From Virgifigura deserti (GTDB lineage Bacteria; Pseudomonadota; Alphaproteobacteria; Dongiales; Dongiaceae): a DNA stretch of 64,000 nucleotides. The DNA lies in NCBI GenBank assembly GCA_003576685.1, contig QOZR01000008.1:62001-126000 (forward strand), written 5' to 3'. Position 1 is the first letter of the stretch. Every line of letters begins with the position of its first letter. The notes below the pieces were generated by a model. It was not told where the DNA came from. It saw only the letters and a list, made by a program, of their open reading frames with translations, and made no database searches. Shown here piece by piece: positions 24,610 to 33,539 of the stretch. The position numbers and the translations under genes were made by a program.

Positions 24610-26717
24610 CCACGCCCTCCCCGCTGCTCGAGGTGGTTGACCTTGACGTTGCCTATCGCCACGGCGACGGTTGGGCGCGCGTGCTGCACAAGGTCAGCTT
24701 CCGCATCGGCGCCGGCGAGGCCTTCGGCCTGGTCGGCGAATCCGGCTGCGGCAAGTCGACGGCGGCCTATCAGCTGCTCGGCTATCGCCGGCCCAACAGC
24801 CTCATTGAGGGCGGCAAGGTCCTGTTCAAGGGTTGCGACTTGCTGGCGCTTGAACGGCACGAGCTCGACCGGCTGCGCGGCAACCGCATCAGCCTGGTGC
24901 CGCAGAACCCGACGACGGCGCTCAGCCCCGGGATGCGGGTGGGCCACCAGATCACCGAGGTGCTGCGGACGCACCGGGCCGCCCCGAACGACGCGGCGGC
25001 GGAAGCGCGCATGATCGAGCTCTTCCGGCTGGTCGGCCTGCCCGATCCCGAACGGGTTGGTCGACGCTACCCGCATCAGCTCTCGGGCGGCCAGCAGCAG
25101 CGGGTGACGATCGCGATGGCGCTGGCCTGCGACCCCGATCTGCTGGTGCTCGACGAGCCGACCACCGGCCTCGATGTCACGACCCAGGAGCAGATCATCG
25201 CGCTGCTGATCGAGCTGCGGGCGCGGATCGGCCTGTCGATGCTCTACGTCACCCATGATCTCGGCGTGCTGGCGCAGATCGCCGATCGGGTCGGCGTGAT
25301 GTATGCCGGCCACATGGTGGAGATGGCGCCGACCGAAATGCTGTTCCGTCAGCCGCGGCACCCCTACACGCGCGGGCTGATCGCCTCGGTCCCGCAGCTC
25401 GAGGCGGTGGGGCGACCGACAGAGCGGTCGCTCAAGGGCCTGTTGCGTCGCGACGAACTCCCGACCGGTTGCCCATTCCAGCCGCGCTGCGCCGTCGCCG
25501 AGCCGTCCTGCGCTGGCAATCGGCAGCGACTCGAACCGGTCGCGCCGCGTCACGACGTGGCCTGCCAACGCTGGCGAGCGATCGGCGTGCCCGATCTGGC
25601 GATGGTCAAGGGCGAGGCGCCGGCGGTGGTCGAGGCGGCGGCGATACCGCTGTTGTCCCTCGACGGTGTCACTCTGGGCTATGGCGGCGCGCGCGGACCA
25701 CTCGCCCGGCTGCTCGCGCCCGTGGCCTTGCCCGTCGTGCAGGACCTGTCCTTCCGCATCGATCGCGGCGAGACTTTCGCGCTGGTCGGCGAGTCGGGTA
25801 GCGGCAAGTCGACCGTCGCCCGTGCGGTCAGCGGCCTGATCGAACCGCTGGCCGGGGCGATCCGCTTCGAAGGCGAAGCGCTGCCGCGATCGGTCGGGGC
25901 GCGATCGAGCGAGCTGCGGCGGCGCATCCAGTATATCTTCCAGAATCCGGACGCCTCGCTGAACCCGCGCATGCGGGTCGGTGCCATCCTCGCGCGACCG
26001 CTCGAGATCTTCCAAAACCTGGACGGCGCTGCGATCCGCGAGCGCATCGCGCGGGCATTGGACGAGGTTCGGCTGGAAGCCGGCTATGCCGCACGGTTCC
26101 CGGACCAGCTCTCGGGCGGCGAGCGCCAGCGTGTCGCCATTGCGCGCGCGCTGGTCGCCGATCCGGACTTGTTGCTGTGCGATGAGATTCTCTCGGCGCT
26201 CGATGTGTCGGTGCAGGCCAGCATCCTCGACCTGCTTGCGCGGCTGCGGCAGGAGCATGCGGTGGCGATGCTGTTCATCTCGCACGATCTTGCGGTGGTC
26301 CGCGCGCTCGCCGATCGCGTCGGCGTACTCTACCGCGGTCAGCTAATGGAGATCGGACCCGCCGCCGAGATCTTTACGCCGCCCTTCCATCCCTATACGC
26401 ATGCGCTGTTGATGGCGGCGCCGGGCATTCAGACCGAGCGGCGGCCGCCGGCGACGCAACGGCTCGCAAGCGCGCCCGTCGCCGGCAACAAGGGTTGTGT
26501 CTTTGCGGGCCGCTGCCCGTGGCAGGTCGGCCGCCTCTGCGAGGAGGTGGCGCCGCCCTGGCAACTCGCAGGGCGGGATCTGCGGATCCGCTGTCACATC
26601 CCGCTCGACGAACTGAGCGCTCGGGCCGTCTGGCGACCGGATCGCGAGGGGCCGCGGCTTGCGGAGCCCGTCGAGCCATCTTTCCTCCCATCTAAAAGCA
26701 GGGCCGCCCCGCGATGA
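24606..26717 (+). CDS. Double-headed ABC importer ATPase (DppD-DppF fusion)
   Basis: 703 residues carrying two complete ATPase domains. First: Walker [10 protein letters not shown], signature LSGGQQQR, Walker [11 protein letters not shown]. Second: [17 protein letters not shown], and [12 protein letters not shown] where the usual Pro after the catalytic Glu is Ile. Each half ends with the cysteine-containing Opp/Dpp C-terminal extension ([25 protein letters not shown]). Normally these are two genes. The true start is the ATG at 24606 overlapping the permease stop; the longer frame upstream is a shadow inside the permease gene. Confidence 0.93.
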   Translation: MTTPSPLLEVVDLDVAYRHGDGWARVLHKVSFRIGAGEAFGLVGESGCGKSTAAYQLLGYRRPNSLIEGGKVLFKGCDLLALERHELDRLRGNRISLVPQNPTTALSPGMRVGHQITEVLRTHRAAPNDAAAEARMIELFRLVGLPDPERVGRRYPHQLSGGQQQRVTIAMALACDPDLLVLDEPTTGLDVTTQEQIIALLIELRARIGLSMLYVTHDLGVLAQIADRVGVMYAGHMVEMAPTEMLFRQPRHPYTRGLIASVPQLEAVGRPTERSLKGLLRRDELPTGCPFQPRCAVAEPSCAGNRQRLEPVAPRHDVACQRWRAIGVPDLAMVKGEAPAVVEAAAIPLLSLDGVTLGYGGARGPLARLLAPVALPVVQDLSFRIDRGETFALVGESGSGKSTVARAVSGLIEPLAGAIRFEGEALPRSVGARSSELRRRIQYIFQNPDASLNPRMRVGAILARPLEIFQNLDGAAIRERIARALDEVRLEAGYAARFPDQLSGGERQRVAIARALVADPDLLLCDEILSALDVSVQASILDLLARLRQEHAVAMLFISHDLAVVRALADRVGVLYRGQLMEIGPAAEIFTPPFHPYTHALLMAAPGIQTERRPPATQRLASAPVAGNKGCVFAGRCPWQVGRLCEEVAPPWQLAGRDLRIRCHIPLDELSARAVWRPDREGPRLAEPVEPSFLPSKSRAAPR

Positions 26718-27886
26718 AGATCACCGATATCGAATGTTTCGTTCTGCTCGTCCCCGACTACCGTGCCGACGCCTGCAGCTCGGCGCAGGACGATCTCGTC
26801 GTCAAGATCCATACCGACGAGGGCGTGACCGGAATCGGCGAGACCGACACCAATCCTTGGGTTGCGCGTGCGATGATCGAGGCGCCGGGCACCCACATCA
26901 TGGGGCTCGGCCTGAAGGAGATGCTGATCGGCGCCGACCCGCGCGACGTCGAGGGGCTGTGGGAGCGGATGTATGTCGGCTCGGCCATGACCGGCCGGCG
27001 CGGGCTCGGCATCTGCGCGATGGGCGCGCTCGACATGGCGCTCTGGGATCTGCGCGGCAAGATCGAGAACAAGCCCGCCTGGCAGTTGCTCGGCGGCGCG
27101 GCGCAGCCGGCGGTGACGCCCTATGCCTCGCTGCTGCCGGAGGGCGATACGCTTGATCAATACACGGAGAGCTTGGTTCAGCGCGCGGTGGAGGCGAAGA
27201 TGTTGGGCTTCCGAGCGGTGAAGCTGGAGGTCTGCATCAAGGGACCTTACTCCCACAACTCGATCCAGATTGAGGATGATCGCGCGATCGCCGAGGTGGT
27301 GCGGGCCTGCCGCCAGGCGGTCGGCCCGGAGATGACGCTGATGGTCGACGTCGCCTATTGCTGGCCCGACTGGAAGGCCGCCCTGCGCGCCATCGAGATG
27401 TTCGCCGACGAGGACATCTATTTCGTCGAGACGCCGCTGCCGAGCGACGATATCGACGGCTATGCCAAACTGACCGCGGCGTCCGATGTGCGCATCGCCG
27501 CCGGCGAGTGGCTGAACACCCGCTTCGAGTTCCGCGAGTATATGGAGCGCGACGCGCTCGACGTGGTGCAGCCCGACGTCGGCCGGGTCGGTGGTCTGAC
27601 CGAGGCCCGCCGCGTCGCCTTCCAAGCGCGCGACCGGGGCCTTGTGGTGGTGCCGCATTGCTGGAAATCGGCGATCGGCATCGCCGCTTCGATCCATCTG
27701 GCGGCGATCTCGCCGACCTGCAGCTTCGTCGAGTATCTGCCCGCCGCTCTGGCCGATTCGCGGCTGCGCAAAGATCTCGTGCTCGACGAGGTCGCACTGG
27801 TCGACGGGCGGCTGCCGCTGCCGGATCGGCCGGGCCTCGGCATCACGCTGAACGAGGCGGCTCTGGCCGAGTTCCAGGTGCCATGA
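26714..27886 (+). CDS. Enolase-superfamily sugar-acid dehydratase (fourth paralogue)
   Basis: 390 residues. [12 protein letters not shown] start, lysine in AVKLEV, metal ligands in MVDVAY, FVETPLP and AAGEW, then Asp in QPDVGRVGG and His in VVPHCWKSA. It overlaps the ATPase stop by ATGA, so it is made together with the importer and probably acts on the imported compound. It resembles glucarate/rhamnonate/L-fuconate dehydratase relatives; specificity cannot be set from sequence. Confidence 0.92.
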   Translation: MKITDIECFVLLVPDYRADACSSAQDDLVVKIHTDEGVTGIGETDTNPWVARAMIEAPGTHIMGLGLKEMLIGADPRDVEGLWERMYVGSAMTGRRGLGICAMGALDMALWDLRGKIENKPAWQLLGGAAQPAVTPYASLLPEGDTLDQYTESLVQRAVEAKMLGFRAVKLEVCIKGPYSHNSIQIEDDRAIAEVVRACRQAVGPEMTLMVDVAYCWPDWKAALRAIEMFADEDIYFVETPLPSDDIDGYAKLTAASDVRIAAGEWLNTRFEFREYMERDALDVVQPDVGRVGGLTEARRVAFQARDRGLVVVPHCWKSAIGIAASIHLAAISPTCSFVEYLPAALADSRLRKDLVLDEVALVDGRLPLPDRPGLGITLNEAALAEFQVP

Positions 27887-28839
27887 TGACGGCGGGCCGC
27901 AACCGACCGGTCCTGGTCACCGGCGCTGCCGGTTGCATCGGTGCCTGGGTCGTCGCCAACCTCGTACGGCGCGGTATCGCGACGGTGGTCCTCGACCGAT
28001 CGGACGACCGGCGGCGCCTGCGTCTTTTGCTCGATGAGGAGGAGGTCGCTTCGGTGCCATGGATTACCGGCGACATCGCCGATGGTCCGGTAGTCGACAC
28101 CGCGGTCGACAAGACCGATGCCGATGCGATCATCCACTTGGCGGCGCTGCAGGTGCCGTTCTGCAAGGCGGATCCGGCGGCGGGAGCCCGGGTGAATGTG
28201 GTCGGGCATGTGAATGTCTTTGAGGCCGCTCGGCGGTACGGCATCCGGCGATTGGTCTATGCCAGCTCCGTCGCCGCTCTGCCGGCGGACGGCGCCGTGT
28301 ACCCCTCGACTCTCTATGGCGTCTACAAGGCGGCCGACGAGGGAATTGCGCGCATCTACGCGCAGGACTGCGGTGTGCCCAGCATCGGCCTTCGGCCCCA
28401 TACCGTCTATGGGCCCGGTCGCGACCAGGGCCTGACTGCAGCGCCGACCCTCGCGATGCTCGCCGCCGTCGCTGGGCGGCCCTATCGAATTCCCTTCAGC
28501 GGCGCTTTACTGTTCCAATATGCCGGCGAGGTGGCCGAGATCTTCGTCCGCTGCTGCATCGACGGCGAGCCGGAACCAAACCGTAGCCAAGTGTTCGACA
28601 TCGCTTGCGCTCGAATCACAGTGGAGGAGATTGTCTCCGCGATCTGTCGGGCCGTGCCGACCGCTGCAGTCACTGTCGACGGCGCGGCTCTGCCATTCCC
28701 CGCCGGCCAAGACGATGGCCCTCTGCGGCAGCTGATCGAGCCCTGGGCGGAAGTTGGTCTAGACGAGGGCGTCCGCCGAACGATTGCACGCTTCCGCGAA
28801 CTGCTCGACCGTGGCTTGCTCCGTGTGGACGCGGCTTGA
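27883..28839 (+). CDS. NAD-dependent epimerase/dehydratase (extended SDR)
   Basis: 318 residues, GAAGCIG cofactor motif at about 14-20, HLAALQVP, ASSVAAL and the YGVYK catalytic motif. It overlaps the enolase stop by ATGA and ends the operon. Members act on nucleotide sugars or free uronates/aldoses (GalE-like, uronate dehydrogenase-like). In a catabolic operon, oxidation or epimerisation of the imported sugar is more likely than cell-wall synthesis. Confidence 0.88.
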   Translation: MMTAGRNRPVLVTGAAGCIGAWVVANLVRRGIATVVLDRSDDRRRLRLLLDEEEVASVPWITGDIADGPVVDTAVDKTDADAIIHLAALQVPFCKADPAAGARVNVVGHVNVFEAARRYGIRRLVYASSVAALPADGAVYPSTLYGVYKAADEGIARIYAQDCGVPSIGLRPHTVYGPGRDQGLTAAPTLAMLAAVAGRPYRIPFSGALLFQYAGEVAEIFVRCCIDGEPEPNRSQVFDIACARITVEEIVSAICRAVPTAAVTVDGAALPFPAGQDDGPLRQLIEPWAEVGLDEGVRRTIARFRELLDRGLLRVDAA

Positions 28840-29194
28840 TCTGATGCATGAATCCTTACACTAACTCTGATGGAAGAGAATTTGCCGTTATAAGGAGTGC
28901 CTCCTCCCTCGAGCAGATGCCGGCCGGAATCGCACCAGAGAAATGCTGATCAACAGTTGCTCTGCCGGCCTATCTGTACGATGCGCGACCAGAGTCTGGG
29001 TGGGGCCATGCTGGCCGCGAGCTCTATCTGGATCTTCGGCTTCGTTCAGCCGCTATTCCCTGGTCGGCGCGAAAATTTCCCTGCTTTGAGCTTTAGAATT
29101 CCCTGTTCCAGTCCGTAGGGAATTCGTCCCTAAGCATTTCGAGTTCCTGCACATTTCGAACTGCAAAGCTGCTGGATGGGCCCAGATCTGACGT

Positions 29195-29228
29195 AATTCC
29201 CTGTATTTTCCCGGTGAAACAGGGAATT
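29195..29228. repeat. Inverted repeat AATTCCCTGT / ACAGGGAATT
   Basis: Perfect 10-bp arms with a 14-base spacer. The same AATTCCCTG word recurs at about 29055-29124 in both orientations, suggesting remains of a transposon end or a protein-binding array. Confidence 0.6.
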
Positions 29229-29231
29229 GCT

Positions 29232-29286
29232 GGCGGAGACGGGTTCGCTCGTGACTGCCCCCTCCGCCAACAAGTCTTTGTTTTTT
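29232..29286 (+). terminator. Terminator-like hairpin plus T-tract
   Basis: GGCGGAG (29232-29238) pairs with CTCCGCC (29262-29268), followed by AACAAGTCTTTGTTTTTTC. The stem is short and the loop long (23 bases), so termination efficiency is uncertain. The stretch GGGTTCG before CTCCGCC recalls a tRNA 3' half, but no tRNA is complete. Confidence 0.4.
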
Positions 29287-29763
29287 CTTCATTTGCAGGG
29301 ATTGGCGCGGGCGGTTGAGCCAGCCCGCGCAGCAGCCGAGGCAGCCGTTGCCCAGAGAACGTCAAGGGCAGGCCGCATTTCAGCCCTAAATGCCCGCCAT
29401 TTTGGACTGGATCACCACTGCCGCCGAAGAGCTTCCGCTCAGGTTTGGCGCATGGCTGATCTAGAGTGATGTGGGCAGCGGTCAGGGGCTGTGATGGGCA
29501 TCAAGAAGCGATCGATAACCAGTGTTGTGGTCTGGTTCCGCCGAACCTGCCAAAGGTTCGTTCATCCCTATCGGCCCGAGCGCCACTACATGCGTGGAGC
29601 GCGCATGCAATAGGCGTGAACGGGCGCCCGCACCAGCCGATTCCCGGATCTCGGACGTGCCGTCTAGGGAAAATCGGAAGACCCTCCCGCGCTTACTGCC
29701 TATAGTCTAGTTTCGCGCACTGAACGGCAAGGGAGGGACCGGGCGGCTTGGAGAACGCGGTAT

Positions 29764-31425
29764 ATGGCAGTGCCGTGGCGGGCGGAGGCCCGATGCGAGG
29801 CCATGCTTCCCGCCGGTAGGAGCTATGATGAGGTCCGCAAGGCCTTCCGCTGGCGGATTCCATCGCGATACAACATTGGGCTCGATGCTTGCGACAGATG
29901 GGCGGACGGGTCCGGTCGACTTGCGCTGGTCCATCAACGCCACGACGGCGGCGTCGATCACTACAGCTTCGATGTCCTCAAGCGGCTGTCCAACCGGTTG
30001 GCGAACGTCCTGTCGGCGCACGGGGTGCGGCGCGGTGATCGGGTCGGCGTTCTGCTGCCCCAGATGCCGGAGACGGCCTTCGCCCATATCGCAATCTACA
30101 AACTCGGTGCCGTCGCCGTGCCGCTGTTCATGCTGTTCGGCGAGGACGCGTTGGAATATCGGCTCGCCGACAGCGGTGCGCGAGGCCTGATCACCGATTC
30201 GGCAGGGCTGGCGAAGATCGCGTCGCTGCGGGAGCGCTTGCCCGGACTCGGCGTGGTGCTGTGCACCGACGGGCCGGGGGAACAGGCGCTCGACCTCCGG
30301 CGGGCGCTCGAGCGCGCGAGCGACAGCTTCTCCGTCGCGGACACCGCGCCCGACGACCCGGCGATCATCATCTATACCTCCGGCACGACCGGCGCGCCCA
30401 AAGGCGCGCTGCATGGGCATCGCGTGCTCCTCGGCCATTTACCGGGGGTGGAGATGCCGCATGAGTTCTTCCCCAAGGCGGGCGACCTGTTCTGGACGCC
30501 GGCCGACTGGGCCTGGATCGGCGGATTGTTCGATGTGCTCCTTCCCAGCCTGCATCATGGCATCCCGGTCCTGGCCCGCCGCCTCGCCAAGTTCGATCCC
30601 GACGAGGCGTTTCACCTGATGGCGCGGTTCGGCGTCCGGAACGCCTTCATGCCGCCCACGGCCCTGAAGATGATGCGGAACGTGCCGAACCCGCAGGCCC
30701 GGTTCGACTACGCACTTCGTTCCATCGGGAGCGGCGGCGAAACCCTGGGCGAGGAGCTCCTCGACTGGGGGCGCAAGACGTTCGGGCTGACGATCAACGA
30801 GTTCTACGGCCAGACCGAGTGCAATCTCGTCGTGGCCAATTGCGCGGGCCTCATGCCCATCAAGCCGGGGTCGATGGGACGCGCCGTTCCGGGCCACGAC
30901 GTGGCCGTCATCGGCGAGGACGGGCGACGGCTGCCGGCCGGCGAAACCGGCGCCATCGCCGTGAAACGGCCCGATCCGGTGATGTTCCTACGCTATTGGA
31001 ACAACCCTGAGGCAACGGCCGAGAAATTCATCGGCGATTGGCTGGTGACCGGCGATCAGGGAACGATCGACGAGGAAGGATACATCCGTTTCGTCGGCCG
31101 GAACGACGACGTCATCACCTCCGGCGGCTATCGCATCGGGCCGGGCGAGATAGAGGACTGCCTTCTGAAGCATCCGGCGGTGGCCATGGCGGCGGCCGTC
31201 GGAGTCCCGGATCCCTTGCGCACCGAGCGCGTCAAGGCGTTCATCGTGCTCAAGCCGGCTCATGCGGGCAGCGACGCCCTGGCCGAGGACATCCGGCAGT
31301 TCGTGAAGATCCGGCTGGCGGCGCACGAATACCCTCGGGAGGTCGCTTTCGTCGACTCCCTGCCGATGACCACGACCGGGAAGATCATGCGGCGCTTGCT
31401 TCGCTCGAACGACAGTCGTCCGTAA
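29764..31425 (+). CDS. Acyl-CoA synthetase (AMP-forming)
   Basis: 553 residues of the acetyl/medium-chain acyl-CoA synthetase class. Motifs in order: IIYTSGTTGAPKG (P-loop-like, near 200), NEFYGQTECN, TGDQGTIDEEGYIRF, the hinge GRNDDVITSGGYRIGPGEIE, and the C-terminal catalytic lysine in TTTGKIMRR. It activates a carboxylic acid to its CoA thioester in the cytoplasm. It stands alone after the repeat island and is convergent with the DeoR gene. GGAGA precedes the start. Chain-length preference is unknown. Confidence 0.92.
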   Translation: MAVPWRAEARCEAMLPAGRSYDEVRKAFRWRIPSRYNIGLDACDRWADGSGRLALVHQRHDGGVDHYSFDVLKRLSNRLANVLSAHGVRRGDRVGVLLPQMPETAFAHIAIYKLGAVAVPLFMLFGEDALEYRLADSGARGLITDSAGLAKIASLRERLPGLGVVLCTDGPGEQALDLRRALERASDSFSVADTAPDDPAIIIYTSGTTGAPKGALHGHRVLLGHLPGVEMPHEFFPKAGDLFWTPADWAWIGGLFDVLLPSLHHGIPVLARRLAKFDPDEAFHLMARFGVRNAFMPPTALKMMRNVPNPQARFDYALRSIGSGGETLGEELLDWGRKTFGLTINEFYGQTECNLVVANCAGLMPIKPGSMGRAVPGHDVAVIGEDGRRLPAGETGAIAVKRPDPVMFLRYWNNPEATAEKFIGDWLVTGDQGTIDEEGYIRFVGRNDDVITSGGYRIGPGEIEDCLLKHPAVAMAAAVGVPDPLRTERVKAFIVLKPAHAGSDALAEDIRQFVKIRLAAHEYPREVAFVDSLPMTTTGKIMRRLLRSNDSRP

Positions 31426-31447
31426 ACCGGCTGAAACGTCACCGAAC

Positions 31448-32248
31448 TCAGCCGGAGCGCTCCGCCCGTCTCACGGCGGAGGCGTGGCCGCCCGCGACCA
31501 GCAGCGTCGCCTCTGCCTTCTGCAGCCGTTCCGGAAAGGGCGGCGGCGGCGGCGCGTCGGTGATCAGCGTCTCCACCGCCGCCAGCGGGCACAGGGTCAC
31601 CAGCGCGCGACGCCCGAATTTCGACCGATCGGCGACGATGATCGTCCGATCGGCGCGGCGCATCACCACGCGCGAGAATTCGGCCTCGTCGAGATGGTAG
31701 TTCATCAGCCCGTCCTCGGCGTCGATCGCGCCGATCGACAGGAAGGCGAGCCGGACGCGGAACTGCCCGATGAAGGCGGTGGCTGAGGGCCCGAGCGCCG
31801 CGCCGTCGTCGGCGCGCAGCTCGCCGCCCGCCATATAGACGCGGTTGCCGTTTCGGGTCGCCAGCGTCCGGGCGATGTCGGCGGAGTTGGTCACGACCAG
31901 CAGGTTGCGATGATGCCGCAGGGCGCGCGCGACATAGGCGGTGGTGCTGCCGGTGTCGAGCATCAGCGAGTCGCCGTTTCGGACCTGCGCGGCGGCCGTT
32001 CGGGCGATCGCCTTCTTTTCTTCCGACTGGACGACGAGGCGCTGATGGAACTCCGGCTCGCTCAACGGGTCGGTCAGCGTGACGCCGCCATGGACCTTGC
32101 GGACGAGCCCCTCTGCCGCCATGCGCTTCAGGTCGCGGCGAATCGTCTCGTCGGAGACGCCGAGCTGCGTCGCCAGGTCGGTGACGCTGGAAGATCCGCT
32201 GATCGAGACCGCTTTCAGAATTGCCGCGTGCCGCGCGAGCTGATGCAT
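31448..32248 (-). CDS. DeoR-family transcriptional regulator
   Basis: 266 residues. N-terminal DeoR helix-turn-helix (about 5-60, VTDLATQLGVSDETIRRDL), the hinge VRKVHGGV, then the sugar-phosphate isomerase-like effector domain (LDTGSTTAYVA, GGELR, FLSIGAIDAEDGL). The ATG at 32246-32248 has AGGGA upstream. It is divergent from the kinase/flavoprotein operon at 32623 with repeats in the shared promoter. DeoR proteins usually sense a phosphorylated metabolite, which fits a kinase as first gene of the target operon. Confidence 0.93.
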   Translation of the reverse strand: MHQLARHAAILKAVSISGSSSVTDLATQLGVSDETIRRDLKRMAAEGLVRKVHGGVTLTDPLSEPEFHQRLVVQSEEKKAIARTAAAQVRNGDSLMLDTGSTTAYVARALRHHRNLLVVTNSADIARTLATRNGNRVYMAGGELRADDGAALGPSATAFIGQFRVRLAFLSIGAIDAEDGLMNYHLDEAEFSRVVMRRADRTIIVADRSKFGRRALVTLCPLAAVETLITDAPPPPPFPERLQKAEATLLVAGGHASAVRRAERSG

Positions 32249-32622
32249 CGAGGATTTCCCTATCTTTCCCACACGGCCCAAAACTGCGGAAAACCGGGGA
32301 CTCCTGGTTGTCGTCGCTGAATTTCCGGCGCCGGCGGTCGGGATTCTATGGGAATATGCGGTTTTTCCGCAATTCCTCTCGAGCGGAACGGCGGCCACAG
32401 CTCGCCGAAAGCCTCGGTCCACCCGTGGCCGAGTGCAGAGGTGCAGCCAAGCCGGGCACCTGAGGATTTCCCCACTTCCACATCGGACGCAATGGCCGAA
32501 AACCGCGAGAAGCCGCCCTATGGATGCGAAATTTGCTGCCGCCGGGGGGTTATTTATGGATTTATATGGATTTTTGCCGGTTTTGTTGGGTGGTCTGATG
32601 GTCGGGGGCGCATAGTCGCAAC
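32249..32622. promoter_or_regulatory. Divergent promoter region with DeoR-type candidate sites
   Basis: Contains TGCGGAAAA at 32285-32293, an imperfect palindrome at 32351-32376 (GGAATATGCGG, then CCGCAATTCC) whose right half includes TTTTTCCGCA, and phased direct repeats TATGGATTT at 32555-32563 and 32565-32573 (10-bp period) with a further TATGGAT at 32519. All lie between the divergent DeoR and kinase genes. No coding frame is credible. Confidence 0.55.
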
Positions 32623-33531
32623 ATGATGCCGAATAACTCCCTGATGACCGACGCCATGACGCCCGCTCTCGCCCGCATCGCCGCGCTCGCCTGCTGGTCC
32701 GGACCGGTCGATCCGGAGCCGCTCTCAGGCGGGATCACCAACGCCAACTTCGTCGTCCGCCATCGCGGCGAACGCTTCTTTGTGCGGATCGGCGACGACA
32801 TCCCGGTGCACGGCATCATGCGCTTCAACGAGCTGGCGGCGAGCCGGGCCGCCGTTGCCGCCGGCCTGTCGCCGGAGGTCGTCCATGCCGAGCCGGGAGC
32901 GCTGGTGTTCCGCTTCATCGAGGGGCGGACGCTGAGCGCCGAGGAGGTCCGGCCGCGCGCCATGCTGGAACGCATCCTGCCGCTGATCCGCCGCTGTCAC
33001 CGCGAGATGCCGAGCCATGTCCGCGGCCCGGTGCTGATGTTCTGGGTGTTCCACGTGCTGCGCGACTATGCGGCGACGCTGAAGGACGGCGGCAGCCGGA
33101 TGCTCCCGGAGCTGTCGCGGCTGATGGCCATCGCGGCGGAGCTGGAGGCCATGGTCGGACCCGTCGAGGTGGTGTTCGGCCATAACGACCTGCTGGCGGC
33201 GAATTTCATCGACGACGGCGACCGGCTCTGGCTGATCGACTGGGACTATGCCGGCTTCAACAGCCCGCTCTTCGACCTCGGCAATCTCTGCTCCAACAAC
33301 GCGGTCGCGCCCGCGGACGAGGTCTGGCTGCTGGAGGCCTATTTCGAGCGGCCGCTGACCGACGAACTGCGCCGGCGCTATGGGGCGATGAAATGCGCCT
33401 CGCTCCTGCGCGAGACAATGTGGAGCATGGTCTCCGAGATCCATTCGACGCTCGATTTCGACTATGTCGCCTATACGGCCGAGAACCTGGCCCGATTCGA
33501 CCAAGCCCACCGGGCGCTGAAGCAACGCTGA
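32623..33531 (+). CDS. Choline/ethanolamine kinase-like phosphotransferase
   Basis: 302 residues. SGGITNANFVV serves as the nucleotide-binding loop. The catalytic Brenner motif reads FGHNDLLAANFI and the metal-binding part LIDWDYAGFNSPLFDLGN. These match choline kinase-type small-molecule kinases rather than aminoglycoside resistance enzymes. The start is uncertain: ATG at 32623, or MTD at 32644. It is followed after 8 bases by a dimethylglycine/sarcosine dehydrogenase-like gene, so an N-methylated amino alcohol or amino acid is a reasonable substrate class. Confidence 0.85.
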   Translation: MMPNNSLMTDAMTPALARIAALACWSGPVDPEPLSGGITNANFVVRHRGERFFVRIGDDIPVHGIMRFNELAASRAAVAAGLSPEVVHAEPGALVFRFIEGRTLSAEEVRPRAMLERILPLIRRCHREMPSHVRGPVLMFWVFHVLRDYAATLKDGGSRMLPELSRLMAIAAELEAMVGPVEVVFGHNDLLAANFIDDGDRLWLIDWDYAGFNSPLFDLGNLCSNNAVAPADEVWLLEAYFERPLTDELRRRYGAMKCASLLRETMWSMVSEIHSTLDFDYVAYTAENLARFDQAHRALKQR

Positions 33532-33539
33532 GGACGACC

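Larger units (their letters stand above)
28840..29763. other. Gene-poor island with repeats, probable mobile-element debris
   Basis: About 920 bases without a credible gene. From 29050 to 29300 the DNA is AT-richer and carries repeated TTCCCTG/CAGGGAA words, a 10-bp inverted repeat (29195-29228) and a terminator-like hairpin (29232-29286). Such AATTCCCTGT-rich sequence occurs as intergenic debris in alphaproteobacterial genomes. Positions 29470-29760 probably hold the promoter of the acyl-CoA synthetase gene, but no consensus is clear. Confidence 0.5.

Noticed and set aside
24381..26285. 634-codon minus-strand open frame opposite the double ATPase
   Set aside because: The plus strand shows two complete ABC ATPase domains; the opposite frame has no motif.
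29226..29290. Possible tRNA 3' half (GGGTTCG...CTCCGCC)
   Set aside because: No D-arm, anticodon arm or acceptor 5' strand is found upstream; only a fragment-like resemblance.
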